From positions 310,001 through 374,000 of the forward strand of contig NZ_FXTB01000003.1 in NCBI RefSeq assembly GCF_900182605.1: 64,000 nt of DNA, in the 5' to 3' direction. Below the pieces are notes generated by a model. The model saw nothing but the letters and a program-made list of their open reading frames with translations, was not told where the DNA came from and did no database searches. Every line of letters starts with the position of its first letter. The stretch's first letter is position 1. Position numbers and translations under genes: made by a program. Source of the DNA: Saccharicrinis carchari. Lineage in GTDB: Bacteria; Bacteroidota; Bacteroidia; Bacteroidales; Marinilabiliaceae. Of the stretch, positions 9,083 to 17,826 are shown piece after piece.

Positions 9083-9829
9083 ATGGTTTTTGTTACGATA
9101 TATAAAGTTAAACTTAGGTTAAAAGTCCTCTGCCTGTTTGTGGGTCTGTTTGTTACACTTAGTTTTGGCGTGGCTCAGGATAAGTTAGAATTGGGTGGTT
9201 TTTTGGGTGCTTCTTATTATTTGGGCGATTTAAACCCGCACAAACAGTTCTATCAGCCCTCGCTTGCTTTCGGTGGTTTAGCGCGTTACGTTATAAGCGA
9301 TAGGTATGCCATTAAGGGCACCGTAGGTATGGCGCGTTTAAAAGGAAGCTATCCGGATAATGGGGTGAAATTTCCGCAAGGTGAGGTGCCTTACAGCTTT
9401 AACCGGTCGGTAGGTGATGCAACTTTACAAATGGAATTTAATTTTGTATCGTACGATCACGCCTTTTTAAGCAGTACTAATTTTACACCGTACGTGGCCT
9501 TGGGTGTGGGTTCTACGGTTTATAAAAGATTTTCGACAGAAATAGGAAAAAACTCTGAACAAACGGTTTTTATATTATCTTTGCCGTTCAGTATCGGTGT
9601 CAAATATAAAATTAACAAGTGGATAAGAGTTGGAGCGGAGTGGAGTTTCAGGAAAACTTTTGTTGACGATTTGGATGTGGTGGGACTAAATTTGCCCATC
9701 AACGCAGAAGACCCTTATGGGTTTAATAACGAAGGCAACATCCATAACAATGACTTATATTCGTTGGCCAGTGTGCATGTTACGTTTAGTCTGTTTAGGC
9801 GAAAAACAGATTGTAACTCGGGATTTTAA
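9083..9829 (+). CDS. porG: DUF6089-like outer-membrane protein, PorG-type T9SS component
   Basis: 248 residues. After a signal sequence of about 32 residues (ending SFGVAQ) the start DKLELGGFLGASYYLGDLNP is typical of DUF6089 proteins, which fold as small outer-membrane barrels. Porphyromonas PorG belongs to this family, is needed for type IX secretion and lies upstream of a uppS-bamA-ompH cluster; the same order is seen here, which is the main reason for the name. The gap to uppS is 21 bp, so it is the likely first gene of this envelope operon. The family is fairly sure; the secretion role is inferred from gene order and from porZ elsewhere in the window. Confidence 0.65.
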   Translation: MVFVTIYKVKLRLKVLCLFVGLFVTLSFGVAQDKLELGGFLGASYYLGDLNPHKQFYQPSLAFGGLARYVISDRYAIKGTVGMARLKGSYPDNGVKFPQGEVPYSFNRSVGDATLQMEFNFVSYDHAFLSSTNFTPYVALGVGSTVYKRFSTEIGKNSEQTVFILSLPFSIGVKYKINKWIRVGAEWSFRKTFVDDLDVVGLNLPINAEDPYGFNNEGNIHNNDLYSLASVHVTFSLFRRKTDCNSGF

Positions 9830-9850
9830 AAAAAAAGGCAAATAAAAAAT

Positions 9851-10594
9851 ATGTCAGTAAAGGATAAACTGATAAAAGACAAGCTGCCCAAACACGTAGC
9901 TATAATTATGGACGGTAACGGTAGGTGGGCAAAAATAAGAGGTAACTCGCGGGTTTTTGGACACAGGAACGGTGTAAAAGCCGTACGAGCCGTAACCGAA
10001 GCCGCTGCCGAGCTGGAAATTTCGTATGTTACTTTATATGCCTTTTCAACCGAAAACTGGAACCGACCCAAGATGGAAGTGGACGCGCTGATGGCTTTAT
10101 TGGTAAGCACTATCAGTTCCGAAACTAAAACACTGATGAAAAACAATGTGCGGCTTGGGGTAATAGGATGTGTAAATACTTTACCAAAGGATGTACACCG
10201 GAAGTTAATGGAGTGCATCGAAAAAACATCGAAAAATACGGGACTCACCTTATACCTTGCCTTAAGCTATAGCTCGCGTTGGGAAATAACCGATGCTGTG
10301 CGTAAAATTGCGCGTAAAGTGCAAAATAACGAATTGAAACCCGAAGATATCGATGCCGGGGTAATATCCAATAACCTCACAACCGCAAATGTACCCGATC
10401 CCGAATTGATGATCAGGACCAGTGGAGAATTGCGTATAAGTAATTTCTTGCTGTGGCAGTTGGCTTACGCCGAACTGTATTTTTGCGATACATTATGGCC
10501 CGATTTCGAAAAAGAAGATTTTTACCAAGCACTGTTGGATTTTCAGGGTAGGGAAAGAAGGTTTGGCAAAACAAGCGACCAGTTAACAAATTAA
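9851..10594 (+). CDS. uppS: Isoprenyl transferase (undecaprenyl diphosphate synthase)
   Basis: 247 residues. The cis-prenyltransferase signature IIMDGNGRWAK holds catalytic Asp21; the FSTENWNRP stretch (65-73) and the C-terminal IRTSGELRISNF with Arg189 and Arg195 bind the two diphosphates. It makes the C55 lipid carrier for peptidoglycan, O-antigen and capsule at the cytoplasmic face of the membrane. It sits between the PorG-like gene and bamA (21 bp from each) in one envelope operon. Confidence 0.96.
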   Translation: MSVKDKLIKDKLPKHVAIIMDGNGRWAKIRGNSRVFGHRNGVKAVRAVTEAAAELEISYVTLYAFSTENWNRPKMEVDALMALLVSTISSETKTLMKNNVRLGVIGCVNTLPKDVHRKLMECIEKTSKNTGLTLYLALSYSSRWEITDAVRKIARKVQNNELKPEDIDAGVISNNLTTANVPDPELMIRTSGELRISNFLLWQLAYAELYFCDTLWPDFEKEDFYQALLDFQGRERRFGKTSDQLTN

Positions 10595-10614
10595 AAAAAT
10601 TAGATTTATTTATA

Positions 10615-13236
10615 ATGCTGAAACATTTTACTCTTTTCCTCATCATCCTTATCATATCCCCCGTATTTACCTTTGCGCAAAGTCAGGAATCGGAACCTGT
10701 AATTAGCTATTCGGGCTCCCCGCGTAAATATGAAATTGCCGAAATAGAGGTAACAGGAATTCAAAACTACGACCCGAAGATATTGGTTAACCTGTCGGGT
10801 TTAGCGGTAGGTCAAAAATTAAATGTTCCGGGCGAAGAGATATCGGAGGCTATACGTAAATATTGGGAGCATGGCTTGTTTTCAAGCGTTAAAATTAAGG
10901 CCTCAAAAATAGAGTCCGGCAAGGTATGGCTCGAGATTGAATTGCTTGAACGTCCGCGCCTTTCGGACATTAATTATTACGGCCTTAAAAAATCGGAGAT
11001 AGAAACCATATCCGAAAAAGTGGCTATGATGAAAGGTAGCCAGGTAACTCCTCACCTGATTACCCGTAGCGAAAAGTATATTACGGATTACTTTGTGGGT
11101 AAAGGGTTTTATAATACGGAGGTTCGTGTGGTGCAAAAGGACGATACCACAAAGGCCAATAATGTTTATTTAGACATTACGGTGGATAAAAAGGAAAAGG
11201 TAAAGGTAAAGAATCTGGAATTTACCGGTAATACGGTATTTAATGACAGCAAGCTGAACCGTACCATGAAAAAAACCAATGAGAAAGGAAAAATCAAGAA
11301 CTTCTTCCGCACCAAAAAGTTTATCGACGAAACCTACAAGGAGGATCTGATTGCGGTTATAGATAAATACAACGAACATGGGTATCGCGATATGGTTATC
11401 GATTATGATTCCATTACCCGTAACGATGACAACACCGTTGACATAAAAATTAACATTGAAGAAGGGCGTAAATATTATTTGGGACATATTGCATGGATTG
11501 GCAACAGTATTTATCCTGGTGAGTATCTCGGGGCGGTATTGCGTTTGAAAAAAGGAGATGTGTTTAACCAAAAGCTGCTCGACGAACGCTTATTTGTCGA
11601 CGACGATGCCGTGCATAACCTATATATGAACAATGGATATCTGTTCTCAAATATACAACCTGTAGAGGTGCAGGTATATGGCGACACGATAGACTTAGAA
11701 ATGCGGGTGTACGAAGGCAAACAGGCCACCATCAACAATATTGTTATAAATGGCAATACCAAAACGCACGAGCATGTTGTGCGTCGTGAGGTGCGTACTA
11801 AACCCGGCCAGCTTTTCAGCAAGCAAGAGCTTATACGTACTATTCGTGAGCTCTCGCAGTTAGGCCATTTTAACCCGGAAAATATACAGCCCGATGTGCA
11901 ACCTAATCCCGAGGATGGCACCGTAGACTTGGTTTATAACCTAGAAGAAAAAGCCAATGACCAAATTGAGCTCTCAGGAGGATGGGGTGCCGGGATGTTT
12001 GTTGGATCGCTGGGACTAAAGTTCTCCAACTTCTCTGTGCGTAACATCTTTAACAAAGAAGCCTGGCGACCTTTGCCCACGGGCGACGGACAAACCTTAT
12101 CATTAAGGGCGCAAACCAACGGTAAATTTTATCAATCGTATAGTTTTTCCTTTACGGAGCCTTGGCTCGGTGGCAAACGCCCCAACTCCTTAACTGTTTC
12201 GGCCTATCGATCCATACAGAGTGGGGTATCTGATAGTTACAGTAATAATTTTTATAGTGGCTATGGAGGATACGGCTATGGAGGCTATGGAGGTTACGGT
12301 GGTTATCAAAACATTCAATTCGATGAATCTCAGATAGATCAGCATATGAAAATATCCGGCTTATCAATAGGTTTTGGTAAGCGCTTGACCTGGCCCGATG
12401 ACTGGTTTAGTATTTATGCCGAGATGAGTTATCAGCATTACGATTTAAAAGATTGGCGTTATTTTATTATGCAAAATGGTGTTTCGCAAAATCTTCATTT
12501 TAAATTAATGTTGTCGCGTAACTCCATTGATAACCCGCTATATACTCGTAGAGGCTCTAATTTTACCATTGGCGTGGAATTTACACCGCCTTATTCGGCA
12601 TGGATAGATAAAGATTATAAAGGGCTCTACAACTATACCATTACCGGCGACGAAGAAACAAGCAAAAAAGCACAGGAGCAATTGTATGATTTAATTGAGT
12701 ACCATAAATGGACTACACAAGGTTCAGTATTTACCCCACTGGATAAGGCAGAGAAATTGGTATTGATGGGTAAATTTGAAATGGGCTTTTTAGGTTATTA
12801 CAACGAATATGTACGTTCGCCTTATGAAAAATTTATGTTGGGTGGCGATGGCATGTCTGGGTATAGCATGTACGGAAGCCAAACCGTGGGATTACGTGGA
12901 TACGAAAACTCTTCCTTAACGCCGCGTAATCAATACGGAAGTTACGATGGTAACATGTATAACAAATTAACATTAGAGATGCGCTATCCATTAACCTTAC
13001 AACCTTCGGCTCAGGTATATGCCTTGGCTTTTTTGGAGGCGGGTAATGCGTGGAGCGATTTTCAGGACTACAGTCCTTTTGATTTAAAACGTTCGGCAGG
13101 AGTTGGCGTCCGTATCTTCCTGCCAATTTTTGGATTAATGGGCATCGATTGGGGATACGGATTCGATAGTGATCTGACTAATCCAAACCAGGTAAGCGGA
13201 AGCCAGTTCCATTTTGTAATAGGTCAACAGTTTTAA
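10615..13236 (+). CDS. bamA: Outer-membrane protein assembly factor BamA
   Basis: 873 residues. Signal peptide ends near FTFAQ (about residue 22). Residues 40-450 hold repeated POTRA domains (for example EIAEIEVTGIQNYDP, VKVKNLEFTGNTVFND, ATINNIVINGNTKTHEHV), and the remaining half is the 16-stranded barrel ending in the aromatic HFVIGQQF. Like many Bacteroidota BamA proteins it is longer than the E. coli one. A Gly-Tyr run occupies residues 547-564 (DNA 12253-12306), probably an extracellular loop. It inserts outer-membrane barrels, here including the secretion-system proteins, and is followed by three chaperone genes of the ompH/skp family. Confidence 0.95.
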   Translation: MLKHFTLFLIILIISPVFTFAQSQESEPVISYSGSPRKYEIAEIEVTGIQNYDPKILVNLSGLAVGQKLNVPGEEISEAIRKYWEHGLFSSVKIKASKIESGKVWLEIELLERPRLSDINYYGLKKSEIETISEKVAMMKGSQVTPHLITRSEKYITDYFVGKGFYNTEVRVVQKDDTTKANNVYLDITVDKKEKVKVKNLEFTGNTVFNDSKLNRTMKKTNEKGKIKNFFRTKKFIDETYKEDLIAVIDKYNEHGYRDMVIDYDSITRNDDNTVDIKINIEEGRKYYLGHIAWIGNSIYPGEYLGAVLRLKKGDVFNQKLLDERLFVDDDAVHNLYMNNGYLFSNIQPVEVQVYGDTIDLEMRVYEGKQATINNIVINGNTKTHEHVVRREVRTKPGQLFSKQELIRTIRELSQLGHFNPENIQPDVQPNPEDGTVDLVYNLEEKANDQIELSGGWGAGMFVGSLGLKFSNFSVRNIFNKEAWRPLPTGDGQTLSLRAQTNGKFYQSYSFSFTEPWLGGKRPNSLTVSAYRSIQSGVSDSYSNNFYSGYGGYGYGGYGGYGGYQNIQFDESQIDQHMKISGLSIGFGKRLTWPDDWFSIYAEMSYQHYDLKDWRYFIMQNGVSQNLHFKLMLSRNSIDNPLYTRRGSNFTIGVEFTPPYSAWIDKDYKGLYNYTITGDEETSKKAQEQLYDLIEYHKWTTQGSVFTPLDKAEKLVLMGKFEMGFLGYYNEYVRSPYEKFMLGGDGMSGYSMYGSQTVGLRGYENSSLTPRNQYGSYDGNMYNKLTLEMRYPLTLQPSAQVYALAFLEAGNAWSDFQDYSPFDLKRSAGVGVRIFLPIFGLMGIDWGYGFDSDLTNPNQVSGSQFHFVIGQQF

Positions 13237-13334
13237 TTTTGCATGCTAAGAGGCTTTAAATTAAGCGGATAATAAAGTGGTTTGATTTTTGATATATCTG
13301 GCTGAATTGATTGTTTAACCAAAAATGTAATGAG

Positions 13335-13847
13335 ATGAAGAAGATACTTTTTATTGCAATTATAATGACCTTGGGTCTGAGTATGCAGGCACAAAAATAT
13401 GCTTTTGTTGATACCGAGTACATCTTAAAAAATATACCGGCGTTTGAAGCAGCCAACGAACAGTTAAACCAATCCTCGCAAAAATGGCAAAAAGAAATTG
13501 AAGCCGTTTACGCCGAAGTGGAGACCTTATACCAAAACTATCAAACGGAGAATGTATTTTTGTCGAACGAGATGAAAGTGAAAAAGGAAGAGGAAATAGT
13601 GGCCAAAGAAAAAGCGGCACGTCAGTTGCAAGCGAAGTATTTTGGAGCAGAAGGGGAGCTGAGTAAAAAGCGAGAGGCATTGATAAAGCCTATTCAGGAC
13701 GATGTGTATAATGCCATACGCGAAATGGCCAACGACCAAAGCTATGCGGCTATTTTTGATAAAGCAGCTGGTGGCGTACTTTTATTTTCCGATCCTAAAT
13801 ACGATATTAGCGACGATATTTTAGAAAAACTTGGATACAAAAAATAG
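13335..13847 (+). CDS. ompH: OmpH/Skp-family periplasmic chaperone, paralogue 1
   Basis: 170 residues from ATG 13335, which opens a signal peptide MKKILFIAIIMTLGLSMQAQ; the in-frame ATG at 13311 would add eight polar residues before it. The mature protein starts KYAFVDTEYILKNIPAFE, the OmpH start, then a long charged coiled coil (about 40-120) rich in Glu, Lys and Gln, and a C-terminal beta segment DISDDILEKLGYKK. Skp holds unfolded outer-membrane proteins on the way to BamA. It follows bamA by about 100 bp and precedes the second copy by 15 bp. Confidence 0.88.
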   Translation: MKKILFIAIIMTLGLSMQAQKYAFVDTEYILKNIPAFEAANEQLNQSSQKWQKEIEAVYAEVETLYQNYQTENVFLSNEMKVKKEEEIVAKEKAARQLQAKYFGAEGELSKKREALIKPIQDDVYNAIREMANDQSYAAIFDKAAGGVLLFSDPKYDISDDILEKLGYKK

Positions 13848-13862
13848 ATTAATACTTAGTTT

Positions 13863-14384
13863 ATGAGACCTACAAAACTATTATTTGTTGGATTAGCGTT
13901 GATGGCCAGTACATGGATGTCGGCACAATCTAACCTTAAATTCGGACATGTAAATACGCAGGCTATATTAGCGGCCATGCCCGAGTTAAAAACTATTGAC
14001 GAGCAATTGCAAAGCGAGTACGAAACGCTGGAGGGACAACTTACCGATATGCAGGAAGATTTGCAAGGACAGCAAAAGGAATACTTAACCAAGCTACAAG
14101 CCGGCACCATGAGTGCCATGGAAAGAGAAGGGTTAGAAACACAACTGCAAGAAGGACAAGCCAAAGTGCAAAACTTTTTCGACCAATCGCAACAGTCGCT
14201 GCAGCAAAAGGAACAAACACTAAAAAGACCATTGTTCGACAAGGTGAGTAATGCGATTAAGGAAGTAGGTGCCGAAAAAGGATTCTTGTATATATTTGAA
14301 GAAGCCAGCGGACTAACCGTTTACAAATCTGAAAAAAGTGTAGATGTATCGGACCTTGTAAAAGCAAAGCTTGGCATAGAATAA
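13863..14384 (+). CDS. ompH: OmpH/Skp-family periplasmic chaperone, paralogue 2
   Basis: 173 residues. Signal peptide ends near STWMSAQ; the mature part begins NLKFGHVNTQAILAAMPELK, typical of the family, followed by a Gln/Glu-rich coiled coil (about 45-125) and the end VSDLVKAKLGIE. It is much closer to paralogue 3 than to paralogue 1: both share FGHVN near the start and a DLVKAKL ending. It overlaps the same operon, 15 bp after paralogue 1. Confidence 0.9.
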   Translation: MRPTKLLFVGLALMASTWMSAQSNLKFGHVNTQAILAAMPELKTIDEQLQSEYETLEGQLTDMQEDLQGQQKEYLTKLQAGTMSAMEREGLETQLQEGQAKVQNFFDQSQQSLQQKEQTLKRPLFDKVSNAIKEVGAEKGFLYIFEEASGLTVYKSEKSVDVSDLVKAKLGIE

Positions 14385-14514
14385 GCGATTATTAAAATAA
14401 AGTGATATAAAATAACGATAAAAAAACGGGAAACACATTTGGCTTAAAGTGCTTACTTAAAATTAAAAGTAAAATAGCTAACCAGGCAAGTGTGACAAAA
14501 CAAAAAAGAGACTT

Positions 14515-15033
14515 ATGAAATCGATAAAATTACTATTCGTTGTTGTAGCGGTTGTTTTTAGTTCAAGCGCTTTTGGCCAGGAGTTAAAGTTTGGCCATGT
14601 AAATATTCAAAAGTTGGTTACGGAACTACCGGATAAGGTGGCAGCCGATAAAAAACTGCAGAACGAAGCGCAAAAATTAGAGCAGAACCTGAAGGTGATG
14701 AATGAAGAGCTGGATGCCAAGTACACGGACTATATGCAAAAGCGCGATACCCTGCCTGAGTTGATTCGTGCAACCAAAGAAAAGGAAATTCAGGAAATTA
14801 GTGAGCGCTTGAAGAATTTTCAGATGCTGGCACAGCAAAACCTACAACAACAAGAACAACAATTGCTACAGCCCATTATCGAAAAAATACAAAAAGCGAT
14901 TGATGAGGTAGGTGCAGAAAATGGTTTTATTTATATTTTCGACATCAGCTCCAGAGTTGTTATTTATCATTCGGAGCAAAGCACGGATGTGGAAGACCTG
15001 GTGAAGGCTAAGTTGGCCGCTACTGCTAATTAA
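14515..15033 (+). CDS. ompH: OmpH/Skp-family periplasmic chaperone, paralogue 3
   Basis: 172 residues. Signal peptide MKSIKLLFVVVAVVFSSSAF, then the mature start ELKFGHVNIQKLVTELPDK, a coiled coil of Gln/Glu/Lys (about 45-125) and the end DVEDLVKAKLAATAN. Resemblance to paralogue 2 throughout suggests a tandem duplication. The 130-bp spacer before it is longer than the one between copies 1 and 2, so it may have its own promoter. Two terminator-like hairpins follow. Confidence 0.9.
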   Translation: MKSIKLLFVVVAVVFSSSAFGQELKFGHVNIQKLVTELPDKVAADKKLQNEAQKLEQNLKVMNEELDAKYTDYMQKRDTLPELIRATKEKEIQEISERLKNFQMLAQQNLQQQEQQLLQPIIEKIQKAIDEVGAENGFIYIFDISSRVVIYHSEQSTDVEDLVKAKLAATAN

Positions 15034-15056
15034 GCACTGCATGCTTTGGCTAAAAA

Positions 15057-15085
15057 GCTGTTAAGCGTATTTACAGCGGTTTTTT
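15057..15085 (+). terminator. Weak terminator after the third ompH
   Basis: GCTGT at 15057-15061 pairs with ACAGC at 15073-15077, followed after GG by a run of six T. The short stem makes it weaker than the next hairpin. Confidence 0.5.
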
Positions 15086-15118
15086 AATTAAAGTAGCCAA
15101 AAGCTAATCAAGTTATAT

Positions 15119-15150
15119 AAAAAGGATGGTTGTAATAACCATCCTTTTTT
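15119..15150 (+). terminator. Strong terminator between ompH3 and murI
   Basis: A perfect 13-bp stem, AAAAAGGATGGTT at 15119-15131 against AACCATCCTTTTT at 15137-15149, with loop GTAAT. It ends only 15 nt before the chosen murI start, so murI must be read either by readthrough or from a promoter overlapping the hairpin. Confidence 0.85.
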
Positions 15151-15164
15151 GTTATCATCGTATT

Positions 15165-15992
15165 ATGAATTCGAGCAAAGGGCCAATAGCAGTTTTTGAT
15201 TCGGGATATGGGGGATTAACCGTACTGCAACAGCTTACGCAGCAGTTACCCCAATACGACTTTTTATATCTTGGCGACAATGCCAGAACACCCTACGGCA
15301 CACGCTCCTTTGAAGTGGTAAATAAATATACGCTCGAAGCAGTTACAAAACTCTTTTCGATGGGTGTGCACCTTATTATTTTGGCCTGCAACACCGCTTC
15401 GGCCAAGGCCCTGCGGAATATTCAACAAAACCACTTGCCATTAATAGCGCCCACCCGACGCGTATTGGGCGTAATACGGCCCAGTGCCGAAGTAGTGGGT
15501 TCATACACCAAAACCAATAAAATAGGTGTGCTCGGAACGCTGGGAACCGTGCAGTCGCTTTCCTATCCACTGGAGATAAAAAAAGTAGCCAAGCATTTAC
15601 AAGTTTTTCAAGAAGCCTGTCCTATGTGGGTACCCTTGGTTGAGAACGGCGAAGCAGAATCGCCGGGATCTGATTTCTTTATTAAAAAAAATATCGATGC
15701 TCTTTTAAGCCAGGATAAAGCTATAGACACCATTATATTGGGCTGTACACATTATCCTTTGCTATTAGATAAAATAAAGCAATATCTTCCGTATGAGTGT
15801 ACCATCCTATCGCAGGGCGAAATTGTTGCTAAAAGCCTGGTGAACTACTTAAAACGACATCCCGAAATGGATGCCAAATGCACCAAAAACGGTAAGGTAA
15901 TATTTTATACCACCGAAAATGTGAATAAATTTAAGCAAACCGCAGGCTTCTTTCTGAAGCAAGATATAGAGGTGAATTACTTAGAGCTTTAA
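15165..15992 (+). CDS. murI: Glutamate racemase
   Basis: 275 residues from ATG 15165; the longer frame from 15126 would start inside the terminator hairpin. The start PIAVFDSGYGGLTVLQ is the family hallmark. The two catalytic cysteines are Cys75 in LACNTASA and Cys194 in GCTHYPLL, the thiol pair that deprotonates glutamate from either side. It supplies D-glutamate for the peptidoglycan stem peptide in the cytoplasm. The position after the bamA/ompH cluster is consistent with an envelope-biogenesis neighbourhood. Confidence 0.95.
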   Translation: MNSSKGPIAVFDSGYGGLTVLQQLTQQLPQYDFLYLGDNARTPYGTRSFEVVNKYTLEAVTKLFSMGVHLIILACNTASAKALRNIQQNHLPLIAPTRRVLGVIRPSAEVVGSYTKTNKIGVLGTLGTVQSLSYPLEIKKVAKHLQVFQEACPMWVPLVENGEAESPGSDFFIKKNIDALLSQDKAIDTIILGCTHYPLLLDKIKQYLPYECTILSQGEIVAKSLVNYLKRHPEMDAKCTKNGKVIFYTTENVNKFKQTAGFFLKQDIEVNYLEL

Positions 15993-16186
15993 CGCTTCAG
16001 GTTCTTTTGTATATGAATACCCTTGGGAGTAAAGGCTTCAAGGCTATCAACAAATACGAAAAATGGATGGCTAATACTTCTATATCCGCAGTGCATATGA
16101 AAAAATCACAATGTATGCTGTTGCTTTTCCTTCTTTATTTTCAAATCCACCAATTCTCGCTCTACCGTTATGCTTTTAAAACAAAC

Positions 16187-16675
16187 TCAGAAGCCGTATC
16201 CTACATGTAATCCAACACTAATATGATAATGTTCGGGATCAAAAGCAAATTCAAGCATTGGACCAAGATGGAGATGACCCAAATTAAAGCCATAAGCAGC
16301 CTCTGCATGAAAGGCAAACCTTAATGCTGACATTTCATTATCCTCGAAGGTAATTCCTGGAGATAAACTAATATGCATAGATTCAAAAAGATTATAACTT
16401 CCAACCAAACCAATTGTATTGTGTCTGTGCTCATCAAAAATCCTTTCATAGGCAAGTCCGAATCCAAGTTTTGAATGTTTAATATTCCTGATTAAATGAA
16501 GGTGCAAGCCGTAAGCCGTTTCTTTTTCTTTTGGAAAATAAACAGCTGAATTTGCTAACCCTAATTCATATTGGTGATGGTGATGATTGTGATCTGCCTC
16601 TTGGGCATATATTGGCGAAGTGAATGTTAAACAGATGACTACTACGAGCAATTTTAGCCCAATTTTACTATTCAT
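16187..16675 (-). CDS. His-rich small outer-membrane barrel-like protein, function unknown
   Basis: 162 residues. Signal peptide ends near SPIYAQ. The mature N-terminus carries HNHHHH (about residues 30-35), and more His residues recur in the strands (for example GLHLHLI, DEHRHN, LGHLHLGP, PEHYHIS). The alternating strand pattern and the terminal aromatic in HVGYGF suggest a small outer-membrane barrel. The His content could bind zinc, copper or nickel, but no metal-resistance gene is next to it, so that is inference. It appears to be a single gene with an AT-rich upstream region. Confidence 0.65.
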   Translation of the reverse strand: MNSKIGLKLLVVVICLTFTSPIYAQEADHNHHHHQYELGLANSAVYFPKEKETAYGLHLHLIRNIKHSKLGFGLAYERIFDEHRHNTIGLVGSYNLFESMHISLSPGITFEDNEMSALRFAFHAEAAYGFNLGHLHLGPMLEFAFDPEHYHISVGLHVGYGF

Positions 16676-16815
16676 AGTTGTGTTAAATTGTTTTTTAAAA
16701 TTTACCTTAAATTCTATATAAGCTGTTATAGTAATCCGTATGTATTGTTATACCCCCGGGTTTCCCTACTACACAAAATTCTCATAAGGGAAGTTTTTTC
16801 ATCCCACATTATTAT

Positions 16816-17802
16816 TTACAGGCGCTCCCACTGTTGCGATTGAGCCGATTTAAACACCGCATCTATTACCTTCATGTTGTTAAGGACATCCGTTGGTTCA
16901 ATAGGTAGGGGCATTTTTTTTATAAGACATTCCGAAAACGCATCGAACATCAAACCATATTGGTCGCATACCGCAAAGCTAACGCTACGTTCGCCCTGGG
17001 CTGTATTAATAATTATTTCAGAAGGGGTATCTACATAGGTGTTAAAGGGGACAGGTATCCTAATGCGACCCGAACTGCCTACAATATCAACACCTTGGTT
17101 GGCCTGGCTCAGGGTAGATACCGTATAGCTGGCATGTCTTCCATCGTAATCCATTATGGCCGATCCTAAGGTATCCGTTTTAAACTCGGGGTGCTGTTGA
17201 TGGATGGCCATTACTCTTTGGGGTTCGGCATCCAACAAAAAACGTGAAGAGGATATAGCGTAACAACCAATGTCCATAAGGGCGCCACCACCAAATTCTT
17301 TAATATTCCGAATATTATCGGGTGCCGGGTTGTGGTAGGCGAATGAGGTATGAATGTACATTATGCGGCCAATTTGGTTGGTGGTAATCACCTCTTTGGC
17401 ATAAATCCATAGGGGGTGAAATTTATACATAAATGCCTCCATCAATTGAACCTTGTTTTTTTGCGCCGCTTCTATGCATTGCATGGCCTCTTGTGCATTT
17501 AATGCGATGGGTTTTTCGCATAAAATGTGTTTACCCGCCTCTGCAGCCTTTACCACCCACTCCAGGTGCAGGTGGTTGGGTAAGGGTATGTACACAAAAT
17601 CAATAATCGGATCCTCGATGAGTTCTTGATAGTCAGCATACACTTTTTCAATGTCGAATTTCTGTGCAAATGCTTCGGCTTTTTTGGGGTTGCGCGAGGC
17701 AATTCCATAAATTTTGCAGTATTTGGTATTTTTTAAAGGTAAAACAATCCTTTTTAAAAGATGGTTGGATACACTTAGTACCCCTATTTTTAATCTGTTC
17801 AT
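16816..17802 (-). CDS. Gfo/Idh/MocA-family NAD(P)-dependent oxidoreductase
   Basis: 328 residues. N-terminal Rossmann fold, followed by the family signature AGKHILCEKPIALNAQEA (the EKP motif, about 89-106, whose Lys contacts cofactor and substrate) and the C-terminal alpha/beta domain with GGGALMDIGCYAISSSRF, where the Asp/Cys/Tyr pattern matches the catalytic region of sugar and inositol dehydrogenases. The Rossmann glycine motif near the start is not of the common GxGxxG form (IGVLSVSNHLLKR), as in some family members. Substrate unknown, probably a sugar or polyol. It lies 24 bp after the 914-residue protein gene, probably in one transcript. Confidence 0.85.
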   Translation of the reverse strand: MNRLKIGVLSVSNHLLKRIVLPLKNTKYCKIYGIASRNPKKAEAFAQKFDIEKVYADYQELIEDPIIDFVYIPLPNHLHLEWVVKAAEAGKHILCEKPIALNAQEAMQCIEAAQKNKVQLMEAFMYKFHPLWIYAKEVITTNQIGRIMYIHTSFAYHNPAPDNIRNIKEFGGGALMDIGCYAISSSRFLLDAEPQRVMAIHQQHPEFKTDTLGSAIMDYDGRHASYTVSTLSQANQGVDIVGSSGRIRIPVPFNTYVDTPSEIIINTAQGERSVSFAVCDQYGLMFDAFSECLIKKMPLPIEPTDVLNNMKVIDAVFKSAQSQQWERL

Positions 17803-17826
17803 AACAATAGTTTTAAGTATGTGTTG

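Noticed and set aside
16007-16210. 67-codon plus-strand frame after murI
   Set aside because: It overlaps the end of the His-rich gene on the other strand and has no family character or leader; probably chance.
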